Counted from the stretch's first letter, positions 14,499 through 23,725 are shown. The stretch is DNA of 47,610 bases from CAAFZY01 sp964410325 (GCA_964410325.1 CAYPFN010000013.1:1-47610), one strand, 5' to 3'. Program-made: numbers and translations. The notes: generated from the sequence alone by a model not told the origin.

Positions 14499-14564
14499 AT
14501 GTGGAAAAAGATAAAAAATGGTATTGCCGATTATATTTTCCTATTGCAAAAAAAATCCGCTTAG
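14499..14564 (+). other. 21-codon ORF upstream of ruvX
   Basis: ATG at 14499 preceded by GAGG; the peptide is MWKKIKNGIADYIFLLQKKSA, ending 14 bp before the ruvX start. It could be a leader peptide or chance. No attenuator hairpin is visible between it and ruvX. Confidence 0.25.
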
Positions 14565-14578
14565 ATTAAAATTTCGTC

Positions 14579-15037
14579 ATGGAATTAAAAGAATTAAAAC
14601 AAATTTTAAAGCCTTATCAAGCGCTTTTAGGATTTGACTTCGGCGAAAAACGCTTAGGCGTTGCTGTTTCAGATTTAACGCGCACAATTGCCACACCGCA
14701 TAAAATTATCCTCCGCCGCAGTTTTAAACAAGATTTAATTGAAATCAAAAAAATCATTATCGAAAAGGAAGCTGGCGCCATTATCTATGGCCTGCCTCTG
14801 CAAATGAACGGCATTGAAGGCGGGATTGCCACCAAAGTGCGCTCTTTTGCCGATAAAATATATATCGACACTGGTTTGCCCTATGCCTTTTGGGATGAAC
14901 GTCTGTCATCCTCAGCGGTTGAAAGTTTCTTAATCAAAGAAGTCGATATGTCGCGCGCCAAACGTAAAAAAGTTCTGGATGCCGCTGCTGCCACTTACAT
15001 TTTGCAAGGCGCTTTAGATGCCCTGACAAAATTATGA
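14579..15037 (+). CDS. ruvX: Putative Holliday junction resolvase / pre-16S rRNA nuclease RuvX (YqgF)
   Basis: This 152-aa RNase H-fold protein has the family signatures: LLGFDFGEKRLGVAVSD at the N-terminus (catalytic Asp), a central IIYGLPLQMNG, a WDERLSS segment, and the DAAAATYILQGALD C-terminal motif with its Asp. YqgF/RuvX is implicated in 16S rRNA 5'-end maturation and, by fold, in junction resolution. It stands alone on the plus strand, convergent with kdsB. The length is typical. Confidence 0.92.
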   Translation: MELKELKQILKPYQALLGFDFGEKRLGVAVSDLTRTIATPHKIILRRSFKQDLIEIKKIIIEKEAGAIIYGLPLQMNGIEGGIATKVRSFADKIYIDTGLPYAFWDERLSSSAVESFLIKEVDMSRAKRKKVLDAAAATYILQGALDALTKL

Positions 15038-15059
15038 TTAAAAAATTTCGGTTTTTTAA
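15038..15059. terminator. Weak AT-rich hairpin between convergent ruvX and kdsB
   Basis: TTAAAAAA (15038-15045) pairs with TTTTTTAA (15052-15059) around a TTTCGG loop. It contains no GC pairs in the stem, so it is only a plausible bidirectional end signal. Confidence 0.35.
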
Positions 15060-15075
15060 GCATTAAAGAAAAATC

Positions 15076-15855
15076 TTATTTAATCCAAGGCAAAGAAGTC
15101 GCCAGATCTTCCGGCGTATTGATATCAGCCGGCGCTTCTTTAACCAGGCGTATATCTTCCACCAGCCGAGCGCGGATAACCATACCGTTTTCCAGTGCAC
15201 GCAACTGCTCCAAAGCTTCGCGTTTTTCTAAAACGCCGGTCGGCAGAGAAACCATCCGGTGTAAAGAATCTGCCTTAAACACATAAATACCGATATGGTG
15301 ATATAAATCCTGATTCGGACATTTTTCCGGATTGCGGGTATAAGGTGCAGTTGCTCTGGTAAAATACAGACAACGCGCCTCTTTTTCATCCTCCTTTAAT
15401 CCCATAATAATCTTGACAATATTCGGATTATTTTTATCTTCTTCGTTTTGGATAATCATGCCGCAAGTGGCAATATCGCAATCAGTTTTCCTGACCATCT
15501 CCACCAAAGGCAGACATACCGCTGGATCAACATTTAAGTTATCTCCCTGAAAATCAACCACAATATCATACTTATCGCCTTCAGGATCCAAAACTTTTAA
15601 TGCCGCGGCAATCCGGTCCGTGCCACTGGGGAGATCAGGATCCGTCAAAACAGCTGTAGCATTAAACTTTTGGCACTCATCAACAATCGCCTGATCTCCT
15701 GCAGCAACAGCAATATCACTGACATCACCCAAAGCCTTTTTTACATTTTCATAAACACGTCTCACCAACGTTTTGCCGTTAATATTCAGCAACGGCTTAT
15801 TAGGCAGCCGAGTCGCCGCCAGACGCACCGGCATCAAAGTAATCACTCTGGTCAT
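15076..15855 (-). CDS. kdsB: 3-deoxy-manno-octulosonate cytidylyltransferase (CMP-KDO synthetase)
   Basis: KdsB activates KDO with CTP for transfer to lipid A, so the cell makes LPS with an inner core. The nucleotide-binding signature MPVRLAATRLPNKPL is at residues ~8-22 and the metal-binding VVDFQGDN near residue 98. The family's GIYVFKADSLHR segment follows, with LEQLRALENG near residue 215. The open frame reaches a TTG one codon earlier, but the ATG at 15855 with AAGGA upstream is the better start. The 259-aa length is typical. It is not clustered with other KDO genes here. Confidence 0.93.
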   Translation of the reverse strand: MTRVITLMPVRLAATRLPNKPLLNINGKTLVRRVYENVKKALGDVSDIAVAAGDQAIVDECQKFNATAVLTDPDLPSGTDRIAAALKVLDPEGDKYDIVVDFQGDNLNVDPAVCLPLVEMVRKTDCDIATCGMIIQNEEDKNNPNIVKIIMGLKEDEKEARCLYFTRATAPYTRNPEKCPNQDLYHHIGIYVFKADSLHRMVSLPTGVLEKREALEQLRALENGMVIRARLVEDIRLVKEAPADINTPEDLATSLPWIK

Positions 15856-15944
15856 CAAAAATATCCTTTTCGATAAAGTTCAAAACTAGTAGGAACAGTA
15901 ACTTTTTTTCATACAATAAACAACTTTTTTCACCTAACTGTACA

Positions 15945-15975
15945 CAAAAAGACACCCTGTTTTTCACAAGGTGCC
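15945..15975 (-). terminator. Terminator of the 91-aa gene
   Basis: GACACCCTG (15951-15959) and CAAGGTGCC (15967-15975) form an imperfect stem with two mismatches. On the minus strand it is followed by TTTTTGTG. It lies just after the stop at 15988. Confidence 0.6.
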
Positions 15976-15987
15976 TTTTATTTTTTT

Positions 15988-16263
15988 CTATTTCAACTTT
16001 TTAGTTTTGATAGAAAAAGCCTCTGCTTTTTCTATTAACCCTGGATCGCCACACTTTTTGATTTTCCTGAGAAGTTTTGAGTATCCTTCTTCACAACTCA
16101 GGATATATGTCGCTTTCTTTAACAACATAGTTATCCTTAGCCGATCCATTTCATCTAATGAGGCTTTGCTGACAAGCTCATTGACGATATGCTGGCGCTG
16201 GAGATTGGATGCTATTCTGATCCTGAACTCTTGCGCCTTTTTATGTTTTTCCCATTTTCTCAT
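15988..16263 (-). CDS. Hypothetical small basic protein, 91 aa
   Basis: The ATG at 16263 (MRKWEKHKKAQ) is preferred over a TTG 17 codons upstream, although neither has a good ribosome-binding site. The protein is helical and lysine/arginine-rich, with no signal peptide and no motif I recognise (central LVSKASLDEMDRLRITMLL). It is followed by its own terminator, which supports expression. It could be a small nucleic-acid-binding or ribosome-associated protein, but nothing in the sequence proves that. Confidence 0.5.
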   Translation of the reverse strand: MRKWEKHKKAQEFRIRIASNLQRQHIVNELVSKASLDEMDRLRITMLLKKATYILSCEEGYSKLLRKIKKCGDPGLIEKAEAFSIKTKKLK

Positions 16264-16402
16264 AATATATAAATAATTAAATAGATTTTTATAGCATAGC
16301 AGATAATTTTCCAAAAAAACAATAAAAAAATCGAAAAATTAAATCTTTTTTTGTATATTGTCATTATTTTATAGATAAACACGCTTTAATGGTAGAAAAA
16401 AC

Positions 16403-17545
16403 ATGAAAAAACATTGGAAAATTCTTATCTTTATCATCATCTGCGGCTGTGCGTTTCTCATTTACCGCATTTCCCGACAAGAAAAAACATTTCAAACGGC
16501 TATTGTTGAAACTGGAAAAATCCGACAGGTTATCACCGCCTCCGGCATTATTGACCCGCTCTCTACCGTAATCGTCGGCACTCAGGTTTCCGGCACTATT
16601 AAAGAAATTTATGTCGACTATAATTCCGAAGTTAAAGAAGGTGAAATGATGGCATTAATCGACCCTGATTTATTCGAGGCCACCGTCGCCCAGCGCAAAG
16701 CTGCACTTGACATAGCCAAGGCTCAGGTTAATGTTCAGGAAAATGATATAACATATTATAAAAAAACTTTAGACCGCATCCAAAAACTTAACACTGCCAA
16801 ATATTCCAGCGAAAAAGAACTTGAATCTGCCCAACGCGATTATGATAATGCTCTCGCTCAGCTTAAACTGCAAGAAGCCCAAGTAGAACAAGCTAAAGCC
16901 GCGCTCAATTCTGCCGAAACCGAATTGCGTTATACCAAAATCAAATCGCCAGTAGACGGCATTGTTATCTCTAAATCCATAGAAGTCGGCCAGACAGTTG
17001 CCGCCAGTTTTTCCACGCCGGAATTATTTACCGTTGCCGAAGACTTAACCAAAATGGAAATTGATGCCTCCGTTGTTGAAGCGGATATTGCCAAAATTGC
17101 TGTCGGACAAGACGTCTTGTTCAGCGTTGACAGCTTTCCGGACGTCTTTTTCAAAGGCATAGTCAAGCAAATCCGCAACCAGGCCGTCACCACTTCAAAT
17201 GTTGTTACCTACAGCGTAATTATCAGCATTGACAATGCTGACCTAAAACTAAAACCAGGAATGACCGCCAATGTTGAAATCATTACCGCCGAAAAAGATG
17301 ACGCTTTGTTGGTGCCTAATCAGGCTCTCCGCTTTTATATGGATGAAAACTCCCGCTATAAAGAAAAAGGCGTCTGGGTCATGCATAACGGCACACCGCA
17401 GCGTATTAACATCAAAGAAGGCATTTCCGATGATAATCATACGGAAATCATTACCGACGAAATAACTCCCGGAGATGAAATCATTATTGCCCGCAGCAAT
17501 AATAAAAAAGAAAAAAAAGCTGCCCTCCCAAGACTGATACGTTAA
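16403..17545 (+). CDS. MacA-like periplasmic adaptor of an ABC efflux system
   Basis: This HlyD/RND-type membrane-fusion protein (380 aa) has an N-terminal anchor helix (residues ~5-22), a barrel-sandwich half-motif (GTIKEIYVDYNSEVKEGEMMA), and a long coiled-coil hairpin (~90-175, rich in AQLKLQEAQVEQAKAAL). The second lipoyl half-motif (IKSPVDGIVISKSIEVGQTV) and beta-barrel and membrane-proximal domains follow. It links the inner-membrane MacB-type pump to a TolC-like channel. It begins a three-gene operon with the ATPase (11 bp apart) and permease. No outer-membrane channel gene is present in the window. Confidence 0.88.
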   Translation: MKKHWKILIFIIICGCAFLIYRISRQEKTFQTAIVETGKIRQVITASGIIDPLSTVIVGTQVSGTIKEIYVDYNSEVKEGEMMALIDPDLFEATVAQRKAALDIAKAQVNVQENDITYYKKTLDRIQKLNTAKYSSEKELESAQRDYDNALAQLKLQEAQVEQAKAALNSAETELRYTKIKSPVDGIVISKSIEVGQTVAASFSTPELFTVAEDLTKMEIDASVVEADIAKIAVGQDVLFSVDSFPDVFFKGIVKQIRNQAVTTSNVVTYSVIISIDNADLKLKPGMTANVEIITAEKDDALLVPNQALRFYMDENSRYKEKGVWVMHNGTPQRINIKEGISDDNHTEIITDEITPGDEIIIARSNNKKEKKAALPRLIR

Positions 17546-17556
17546 GAGAGTTCAGC

Positions 17557-18291
17557 ATGGCGTTGATTGAATTAAAAAATATCTGCAAGACTTATCCGCT
17601 TGACAATTTTGAATTAAAAATTCTCAAAGGAATAAGTCTAAATATTGAAAAAGGCGAATTTGTCGCCATCATGGGGCCTTCTGGTTCAGGAAAATCTACA
17701 CTGATGAATATTTTAGGCTGCCTTGACAGCCCTTCTTCCGGACAATATATTCTTGATGGTGAAAAAATCGATAATTTAAGCCCTGATCGGCTGGCGGAAA
17801 TTCGTAATCAAAAAATCGGATTTGTTTTTCAAGGATTTAACCTTCTTCCGCGTACTTCAGCGCAAGAAAACGTTGAACTGCCGATGGTATATCTTTCCAT
17901 TCCGCTTGCCGAACGTCGAAAACGCGCGGCCGTGGCTTTAGAAAAAGTAGGCTTAAAAAACCGCCTGCACCACCTGCCCAATCAGCTTTCCGGCGGCCAA
18001 CAGCAGCGGGTTGCTATTGCCCGCGCCATTGTCAACGATGCGCCCATCATTTTTGCGGACGAACCGACAGGCAATCTCGATACCAAAATGAGTATTGAGA
18101 TTATGGAGCTGTTTACCAAACTAAATAAGGAAACCGGCCGTACCATTATTTTGGTAACCCATGAAGAAGACATTGCCCGTTACGCCGGACGGATTATTAA
18201 AATCGTTGATGGAGAAATCCACTCCGATCAAACTTTGACAGATTCACGTTCCTTTATTACAAACCGTAAGAAAGGAAAAAAACATGATTGA
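17557..18291 (+). CDS. MacB/LolD-type ABC transporter ATP-binding protein
   Basis: This 244-aa ATPase has Walker A GPSGSGKST near residue 40, the Q-loop in FVFQGFNLLPR, the signature LSGGQQQR, Walker B IIFADEPTGNLD and the H-loop VTHEED. The sequence type belongs to the MacB/LolD/FtsE group that pairs with four-helix permeases. Unlike E. coli MacB, the ATPase is separate from the membrane domain. The stop overlaps the start of the permease gene by 8 bp, so stoichiometry is probably coupled. Confidence 0.92.
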   Translation: MALIELKNICKTYPLDNFELKILKGISLNIEKGEFVAIMGPSGSGKSTLMNILGCLDSPSSGQYILDGEKIDNLSPDRLAEIRNQKIGFVFQGFNLLPRTSAQENVELPMVYLSIPLAERRKRAAVALEKVGLKNRLHHLPNQLSGGQQQRVAIARAIVNDAPIIFADEPTGNLDTKMSIEIMELFTKLNKETGRTIILVTHEEDIARYAGRIIKIVDGEIHSDQTLTDSRSFITNRKKGKKHD

Positions 18292-19513
18292 TATCCAAAC
18301 CACCTTTAATATTGCCATCCGTTCCCTCAAAGCTAACAAAATGCGTTCCATTTTAACCAGCTTGGGCATTATCATCGGCGTGGCTGCCGTCATTGTCATG
18401 CTTTCTATCGGCCATGGCGCACAAGTCAGGATTCAAGAACAAATGAAAAGCATGGGATCAAACCTAATGATTATCCGCTCAGGAACTTCAACTTCTGGAG
18501 GACAGCGCATGGGACACGGTTCGCAACCCTCTATGAAAGCATCCGACGGCAATGCCATCCAAGATCGTATCAAAGGCATACGTCTGGCCGCGCCGGTTCT
18601 AACAGATACCGGACAAATTGTTTATGGCAATGCTAATTGGTCAACGTCTATTACCGGCACCGATAATCGCTACTTTGCCATAAAAGACTGGGACTTGGCT
18701 TACGGACGCTTTTTCAGCGAAACAGACATTAAGAATGCCGGGAAAGTCGCGATTTTGGGAACAACCGTTGTAAAAGAACTGTTTGGCGATGTTGACCCAA
18801 TCGGTCGCACTATTCGCATCAAAGGCTTGCCATTTACAGTCATTGGCGTAACTGTCAGCCGCGGTCAAAACAGTTCCGGAACTGATCAGGATGACATTGT
18901 TTACATTCCTTTAAGCACCGCGCAAAAAAAAGTAATCGGCATTGCTTTTCCCGATATGGTAAAAATGATTATGCTGCAGGCTGTCGATGCAGAAAGCACC
19001 TATTCCTCCGAGTCTGAAATCCGCGCTCTGTTGCGGCAACGCCATAATCTTAGCCGTCATAAAGAAGACGACTTCGTCATTCGCAACCTGACTCAGACAA
19101 TGGAAATTCGGGAGCAATCCACCAAAGTCATGACCATCCTTTTAGGTTCAATTGCCTCAATTTCCCTTTTAGTAGGCGGTATCGGCATCATGAACATTAT
19201 GCTGGTTTCAGTAACCGAACGCACGCGGGAAATCGGTATACGCATGGCCATAGGCGCCAAAAGCTGGGACATACGCCTGCAATTTTTAACCGAAGCTTTG
19301 GTCTTATCTTTAATCGGCGGTGCAATCGGCGTTATCTTCGGCCTGATTAGCGCCGGACTGGTTTCAGCTTTTAGTGCATTTAACGCTCTTATATCGCCAC
19401 TTTACATATTGCTGCCGTTTTTATTTGCTGGTTTAGTCGGCCTGTTTTTCGGCTTTTATCCAGCATATAAAGCTTCTCTTTTAAGTCCCATAAACGCTTT
19501 AAGATATGAGTAA
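18284..19513 (+). CDS. MacB-type ABC transporter permease
   Basis: The 409-aa protein has the MacB/FtsX topology. One helix lies at residues ~18-40 (SILTSLGIIIGVAAVIVML), then a large periplasmic domain (~45-280), then three C-terminal helices (SIASISLLVGGIGIMNIML, LVLSLIGGAIGVIFGLI and a final one near 375-395). The conserved ERTREIGIRMAIGA coupling segment contacts the ATPase. With MacA it would form a tripartite pump for peptides, macrolides or lipoproteins by mechanotransmission. The periplasmic domain contains a Ser/Gly/Gln-rich loop (SGTSTSGGQRMGHGSQPS). The substrate is unknown. Confidence 0.9.
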   Translation: MIDIQTTFNIAIRSLKANKMRSILTSLGIIIGVAAVIVMLSIGHGAQVRIQEQMKSMGSNLMIIRSGTSTSGGQRMGHGSQPSMKASDGNAIQDRIKGIRLAAPVLTDTGQIVYGNANWSTSITGTDNRYFAIKDWDLAYGRFFSETDIKNAGKVAILGTTVVKELFGDVDPIGRTIRIKGLPFTVIGVTVSRGQNSSGTDQDDIVYIPLSTAQKKVIGIAFPDMVKMIMLQAVDAESTYSSESEIRALLRQRHNLSRHKEDDFVIRNLTQTMEIREQSTKVMTILLGSIASISLLVGGIGIMNIMLVSVTERTREIGIRMAIGAKSWDIRLQFLTEALVLSLIGGAIGVIFGLISAGLVSAFSAFNALISPLYILLPFLFAGLVGLFFGFYPAYKASLLSPINALRYE

Positions 19514-19515
19514 TA

Positions 19516-20223
19516 TTACTTAAAATGTTTATAAGCCACTGCTTTTAAAGCATCTAAAAAAATTTCGCCTTTTACTGCAAATGTTTCTGAATATGGGTGG
19601 TTAATCAAATGCTGGATATCCTTATCAACCGGCACAACTGACGGCAAATAATGTCGGCAGAATGCCCATGCCGCCGCTTCATAACACCGCACATCATACC
19701 CAATCACCGCCAAAAGTTTTTGTGGATTATTTTCTTTAACTTTTACACAATCTCTTAAATTATACCACCGGCCGATACCGTGGCGCGCTAAATAAACCCA
19801 TGGAAAACCTTTGCCAGGATCAGCTTTTCGTTCCGGAGCAACATCCGAATGGCCGAGAATATTTTCTGGTTTAATGTGATATTTTTTCATTAATCGTTTA
19901 CACAATTTCAGCAGAGAATAAAGTTGCTTCTGCCCATATGGCGACTGCCCCAAATCCAAATGGCAAACCTCAATGCCGACAGAATAATTATTTAAGCTTT
20001 CACGCCCTTTCCAAAAACTTTTTCCAGCATGCCAAGCGCGTTTATCCTCATCTGCCAATCGGATAATTTTACCGTCTAAGTCAATAATATAATGTGCCGA
20101 AACTTCCGCATTTTCAAAGGTTTTGACAGCATCTGAAGCTTTAAACGCACTGCAATGAATAATAATCGTATCAATCATTGCCTTTGGTCGTTCATCAAAA
20201 AAGGGAAGTTTGTATTCTTTCAT
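19516..20223 (-). CDS. N-acetylmuramoyl-L-alanine amidase, Amidase_2 (AmpD-like)
   Basis: The ATG at 20223 follows a textbook GGAGGAAAA; the frame is open for 42 more codons inside pgeF but without an RBS. The 235-aa protein shows the zinc-amidase pattern: IIIHCSA (first His ligand), SAHYIIDLDGKI, AWHAGKSFW, GIEVCH, and GHSDVAPERKADPG, with the second His ligand and the Asp-Pro-Gly. The catalytic domain ends near residue 165, and the last ~70 residues are a family-specific extension. No signal peptide is seen, so it should act on cytoplasmic anhydro-muropeptides in recycling, like AmpD. It is the third gene of deoB-pgeF-amidase. Confidence 0.9.
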   Translation of the reverse strand: MKEYKLPFFDERPKAMIDTIIIHCSAFKASDAVKTFENAEVSAHYIIDLDGKIIRLADEDKRAWHAGKSFWKGRESLNNYSVGIEVCHLDLGQSPYGQKQLYSLLKLCKRLMKKYHIKPENILGHSDVAPERKADPGKGFPWVYLARHGIGRWYNLRDCVKVKENNPQKLLAVIGYDVRCYEAAAWAFCRHYLPSVVPVDKDIQHLINHPYSETFAVKGEIFLDALKAVAYKHFK

Positions 20224-20233
20224 TTTTCCTCCG

Positions 20234-20995
20234 TCACAACATAATACAGGAATACTGTGTTGGATAATCAAAGGCAACCTTGATAAGCCCTTGTTTGGTA
20301 TTGCGCCTAAAGCTAAAGTAACCGTTTTTTTCCGGATATGTGTCCACATTAGAATTCACAACATCTTCTATGCCGAAACATCGGAGTTTATCAACCACAA
20401 AACCGCTTAAATCAAATTGAAAATGTCTTTCATCTTTTCCAGCCGTAAAAAATTTCCGGCTTTCAGGCACGGCACCACAGACTTCTGCCAACATATCCAT
20501 CCCCACCTCAAAAGAAGTCTGTTGAATACATGGCCCAACGGCAGCTGAAATATCCCGTTTATCTGCGCCTTTTTCAAGCATAAGCGTCGCCACATTTTCC
20601 ACAATACCTTTATATGCCCCGCGCCAACCAGCATGCGCCACACCGATAACACCATGTTTATAATCAGCCAACAGCACTGGCGCACAGTCTGCCGTCTTCA
20701 AGCACAACAAAACACCTTGTTTATCCGTTGCCGCACCGTCTGCCATAATTTTAAACTGCGAAGCTTCATCAATCCAAACCGCCTGTGCTGAAACTCCCTG
20801 CTGCAACGTTAGCATATTCTGATAAGAAAGTCCGAAATTTGCCGCAACAATATCCAGATTCCGCCGCACGCTTTGCGGATTATCCCGACTTTTTAAATTA
20901 GTGTTCAGACTGGCATACAGACCTTGAGAAACACCGCCTTCCCTGCCAAAAAAGCACTGCTTGTCTTCTGGCAAATTTTCCGCCTTATAACTCAT
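20234..20995 (-). CDS. pgeF: Peptidoglycan editing factor PgeF (YfiH/DUF152, laccase-domain)
   Basis: This 253-aa protein carries the copper-oxidase-like DUF152 signatures: REGGVSQGLYASLN near the N-terminus, the metal-site motifs LKTADCAPV and GVAHAGWRGAYKG (Cys and His ligands), and AAVGPCIQQTSFEV. YfiH/PgeF prevents misincorporation of non-alanine residues in the peptidoglycan stem; purine nucleoside phosphorylase activity has also been reported for the family. Its start overlaps the deoB stop (ATGA). The following amidase gene strengthens the cell-wall link, while deoB upstream fits the nucleoside link. Confidence 0.93.
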   Translation of the reverse strand: MSYKAENLPEDKQCFFGREGGVSQGLYASLNTNLKSRDNPQSVRRNLDIVAANFGLSYQNMLTLQQGVSAQAVWIDEASQFKIMADGAATDKQGVLLCLKTADCAPVLLADYKHGVIGVAHAGWRGAYKGIVENVATLMLEKGADKRDISAAVGPCIQQTSFEVGMDMLAEVCGAVPESRKFFTAGKDERHFQFDLSGFVVDKLRCFGIEDVVNSNVDTYPEKNGYFSFRRNTKQGLIKVAFDYPTQYSCIML

Positions 20996-22179
20996 AAAAA
21001 ACTCTTTCCATAATGCATCGGCGCCAAATTAAAATATTGTGCAATAGTTTGCGCAACATCGGCATAAGTTTCCCTCTGGCCAATATTTTCCGCTACGACA
21101 CTTGGTCCAAACATCAATACCGGCACCTGTTCGCGGGTATGATCCGTGCCTTTATAAGTCGGATCACAACCATGATCCGCCGTAATGAAAACCAGATCCT
21201 CTGGTTGCAAAAGCCGCACTAATTCCGGAAGACGGCTGTCAAAATATTCCAAACCCTTGGCATAACCTTCAACATCGCGCCGATGTCCCCATATCATGTC
21301 AAAATCCACAAAATTTGTAAAAACGAGCGACATGTCCGATACATTTTTAACCGCCTCAAGTGTTACATCCCAAAGTTCCTCAAGGCCGCTAGCTTTCAAA
21401 ACTTGGCCGATTCCGCAGCCAGCATAAATATCGTTTATTTTACCGATACCAATTACCTGTCCACCAGCATTTTTAAGCTTATCCAACACGGTCGGCGCCG
21501 GCGGCTTTACCGAATAATCATGCCGGTTTTTGGTTCGTTTAAAAGTTTCTGGCGTTTCGCCGTCAAACGGCCGAGCAATCACTCGAGCAATATTATAAGG
21601 CTTAACTTCTTCAAACGCAATCTGGCACAAATCATATAAACGTTCCAAACCAAAATATTTTTCATGAGTGGCAATCTGCAACACGCTATCGGCCGAAGTA
21701 TAAAAAATCGGCTTACCGGTTTTGATATGTTCCGTGCCCAGCCGTTCAATAATTTCAGTTCCAGAAGCGGCCTCATTGCCTAAGATTCCCGGAATTTTTC
21801 CCCGCCGGATAATATTTTTAACCAATTCTTCCGGAAACGACGGATAATCTTTTTTAAAATATCCCCAATCAAACAACACCGGAACACCAGCCATTTCCCA
21901 ATGTCCAGAAGATGTATCTTTGCCATGGCTAATCTCTTTGGCATAACCGAACTTCGCTGGCACATTAATTGTTGCCTGCCCCATAAGTTTTGCCTCAAAT
22001 CCCGATGCCGCAGCGGCTACTTTTCCCAACCCCAGTGCCGCCATATTAGGTACGTTAAGCCCCTTAACGGCTGCTGCAATATGCCCTAAAGTGTTTGCGC
22101 CCACATCATCAAACTTTTCGGCATCAGGCGCACCGCCGATACCAAAAGAATCAAGCATTAAAATAATCACGCGTTTCAT
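20992..22179 (-). CDS. deoB: Phosphopentomutase
   Basis: DeoB interconverts (deoxy)ribose-1-phosphate and -5-phosphate in nucleoside salvage. The 395-aa alkaline-phosphatase-fold protein has the metal-site start MLDSFGIGGAPDAEKF and the phosphorylated threonine region SHGKDTSSGHWEMAG near residue 85. The second metal cluster is ITADHGCDPTYKGTDHTREQ near residue 325. Length and motifs are complete. It is the first gene of the deoB-pgeF-amidase run, overlapping pgeF by 4 bp. Confidence 0.95.
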   Translation of the reverse strand: MKRVIILMLDSFGIGGAPDAEKFDDVGANTLGHIAAAVKGLNVPNMAALGLGKVAAAASGFEAKLMGQATINVPAKFGYAKEISHGKDTSSGHWEMAGVPVLFDWGYFKKDYPSFPEELVKNIIRRGKIPGILGNEAASGTEIIERLGTEHIKTGKPIFYTSADSVLQIATHEKYFGLERLYDLCQIAFEEVKPYNIARVIARPFDGETPETFKRTKNRHDYSVKPPAPTVLDKLKNAGGQVIGIGKINDIYAGCGIGQVLKASGLEELWDVTLEAVKNVSDMSLVFTNFVDFDMIWGHRRDVEGYAKGLEYFDSRLPELVRLLQPEDLVFITADHGCDPTYKGTDHTREQVPVLMFGPSVVAENIGQRETYADVAQTIAQYFNLAPMHYGKSFL

Positions 22180-22267
22180 TGAATTTTATCCCTCATAATC
22201 AAAAAGCATAAACGACAAAATTTAAAATGGCAGCATTTTTCATAGATACCGCGCCCAAATTTTAAAG

Positions 22268-23635
22268 TTAGCTTAAAAAATAATCTCTGAGATAATTCGC
22301 CAATCTGGTAATTTCAACACGTTTTTGCGCCATGGTATCGCGATCGCGCACCGTAACCGAAGCTGGTGTCTGCTCGATTGTTTCAAAATCAACCGTCAGG
22401 CATAACGGCGTTCCGATTTCGTCATGACGACGATAAGCTTTTCCGATATTGCCAGTATTTTCAAGTGCCACGCGCCCGATACCGAGTTTCAACAAATTGT
22501 TTTTGATTTCATAACATTTTTGCATAATGGCATCATTATTTTTTTTCAGCGGAATCACCGCCACCTTAATTGGCGCTAAATGTTTTTTAAGTTTCAAGAC
22601 AATACGGCTGTTTTCCCCGCCCAAATCTTCTTCGGTATAAGCTTCAGTCATCACCGCCAAAACACCGCGGTCAACCCCCATTGACGGCTCAATCACAAAC
22701 GGAATAATCCAGCGATTATTTTCTTCATCGCGAATGCAAAGTTTAGTTGTTGAATCCGGATTTACATGACAATGCGCCTCCAGTTGAAATTCTTCTTGTT
22801 CCTTGGTATGATTACCCAAATCATAATCTCGGCGGTTGGCAATCCCTTCCAGCTCTTCCATACCGTGCGGAAATTGATATTCAATATCATAACAAGCCTT
22901 GGCATAATGCGCTAAATCAGCTTGCGGCGTGGTATAAATATTCATATGTTCGCGCTTCAAACCTTGTTCTTCCCACCATTTAATCCGTGCTTCTTTCCAA
23001 ATTTCGTGCCATTTCTCATCCTCTCCTGGCAACACAAAATATTCAAGCTCAGCCTGTTCGAACTCCCGTACACGGAAAATGAAATTACGTGGCGTAATTT
23101 CATTCCTGAAAGATTTCCCGATTTGCGCAATACCAAACGGCAGTTTACGCGAAGTCGAATCAACCACATTTTTAAACTGAGTAAAGATTGCCTGAGCTGT
23201 TTCTGGTCGCAGATAAGCCAAATTTTCAGCACTTTCCACTGGTCCAACCTGCGTTTTAAACATCAGATTAAACGGCCTCGGCTCCGTCAAATCTGCAGAA
23301 CCACAATTAGGGCACTTGCCATCCTTTAAATGATCGGCTCTGAAACGTCCCTTGCATTTTTTGCAATCCACCATCGGATCTGAAAAGGTATCTTCATGCC
23401 CGGAATATTTCAAAACTTTTCGGTTGGTTAAAATAGCCGCATCCAACCCTTCCACATCGTCACGTTCATAAACCATAGCACGCCACCAGGCGGCTTTTAA
23501 ATTATTTTTCAACTCCACACCGAGTGGCCCATAATCATACACACCCTGCAGGCCACCGTAGATATCTGCATTTTGAAAAATAAAACCACGCCTTTTACAC
23601 AAGGAAACCAACTGATCCATCGTTGTTGCTACCAT
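22268..23635 (-). CDS. glyQS: Glycyl-tRNA synthetase, alpha2 (single-chain) type
   Basis: This 455-aa class II synthetase starts RRGFIFQNADIYGGLQGVYD and contains a zinc-like CKKCKGRFRADHLKDGKCPNC insertion near residue 90. It has motif 2 RNEITPRNFIFRVREFEQAE, the ANRRDYDLGNHT segment, motif 3 EPSMGVDRGVLAV, and a C-terminal anticodon-binding domain (from LAPIKVAVIPL). This is the homodimeric GlyRS also found in archaea, eukaryotes and part of the bacteria. Most Alphaproteobacteria use the unrelated alpha2beta2 GlyQ/GlyS pair, which is not in the window. The gene appears monocistronic. Confidence 0.93.
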   Translation of the reverse strand: MVATTMDQLVSLCKRRGFIFQNADIYGGLQGVYDYGPLGVELKNNLKAAWWRAMVYERDDVEGLDAAILTNRKVLKYSGHEDTFSDPMVDCKKCKGRFRADHLKDGKCPNCGSADLTEPRPFNLMFKTQVGPVESAENLAYLRPETAQAIFTQFKNVVDSTSRKLPFGIAQIGKSFRNEITPRNFIFRVREFEQAELEYFVLPGEDEKWHEIWKEARIKWWEEQGLKREHMNIYTTPQADLAHYAKACYDIEYQFPHGMEELEGIANRRDYDLGNHTKEQEEFQLEAHCHVNPDSTTKLCIRDEENNRWIIPFVIEPSMGVDRGVLAVMTEAYTEEDLGGENSRIVLKLKKHLAPIKVAVIPLKKNNDAIMQKCYEIKNNLLKLGIGRVALENTGNIGKAYRRHDEIGTPLCLTVDFETIEQTPASVTVRDRDTMAQKRVEITRLANYLRDYFLS

Positions 23636-23725
23636 CTTAACCCAACCTTTGTAAAAAATTGATTAATTCTTAACTTATTTGTTTTATATTATACTATTCC
23701 AAAAAGCAAGAGGAGATAATAAAAA

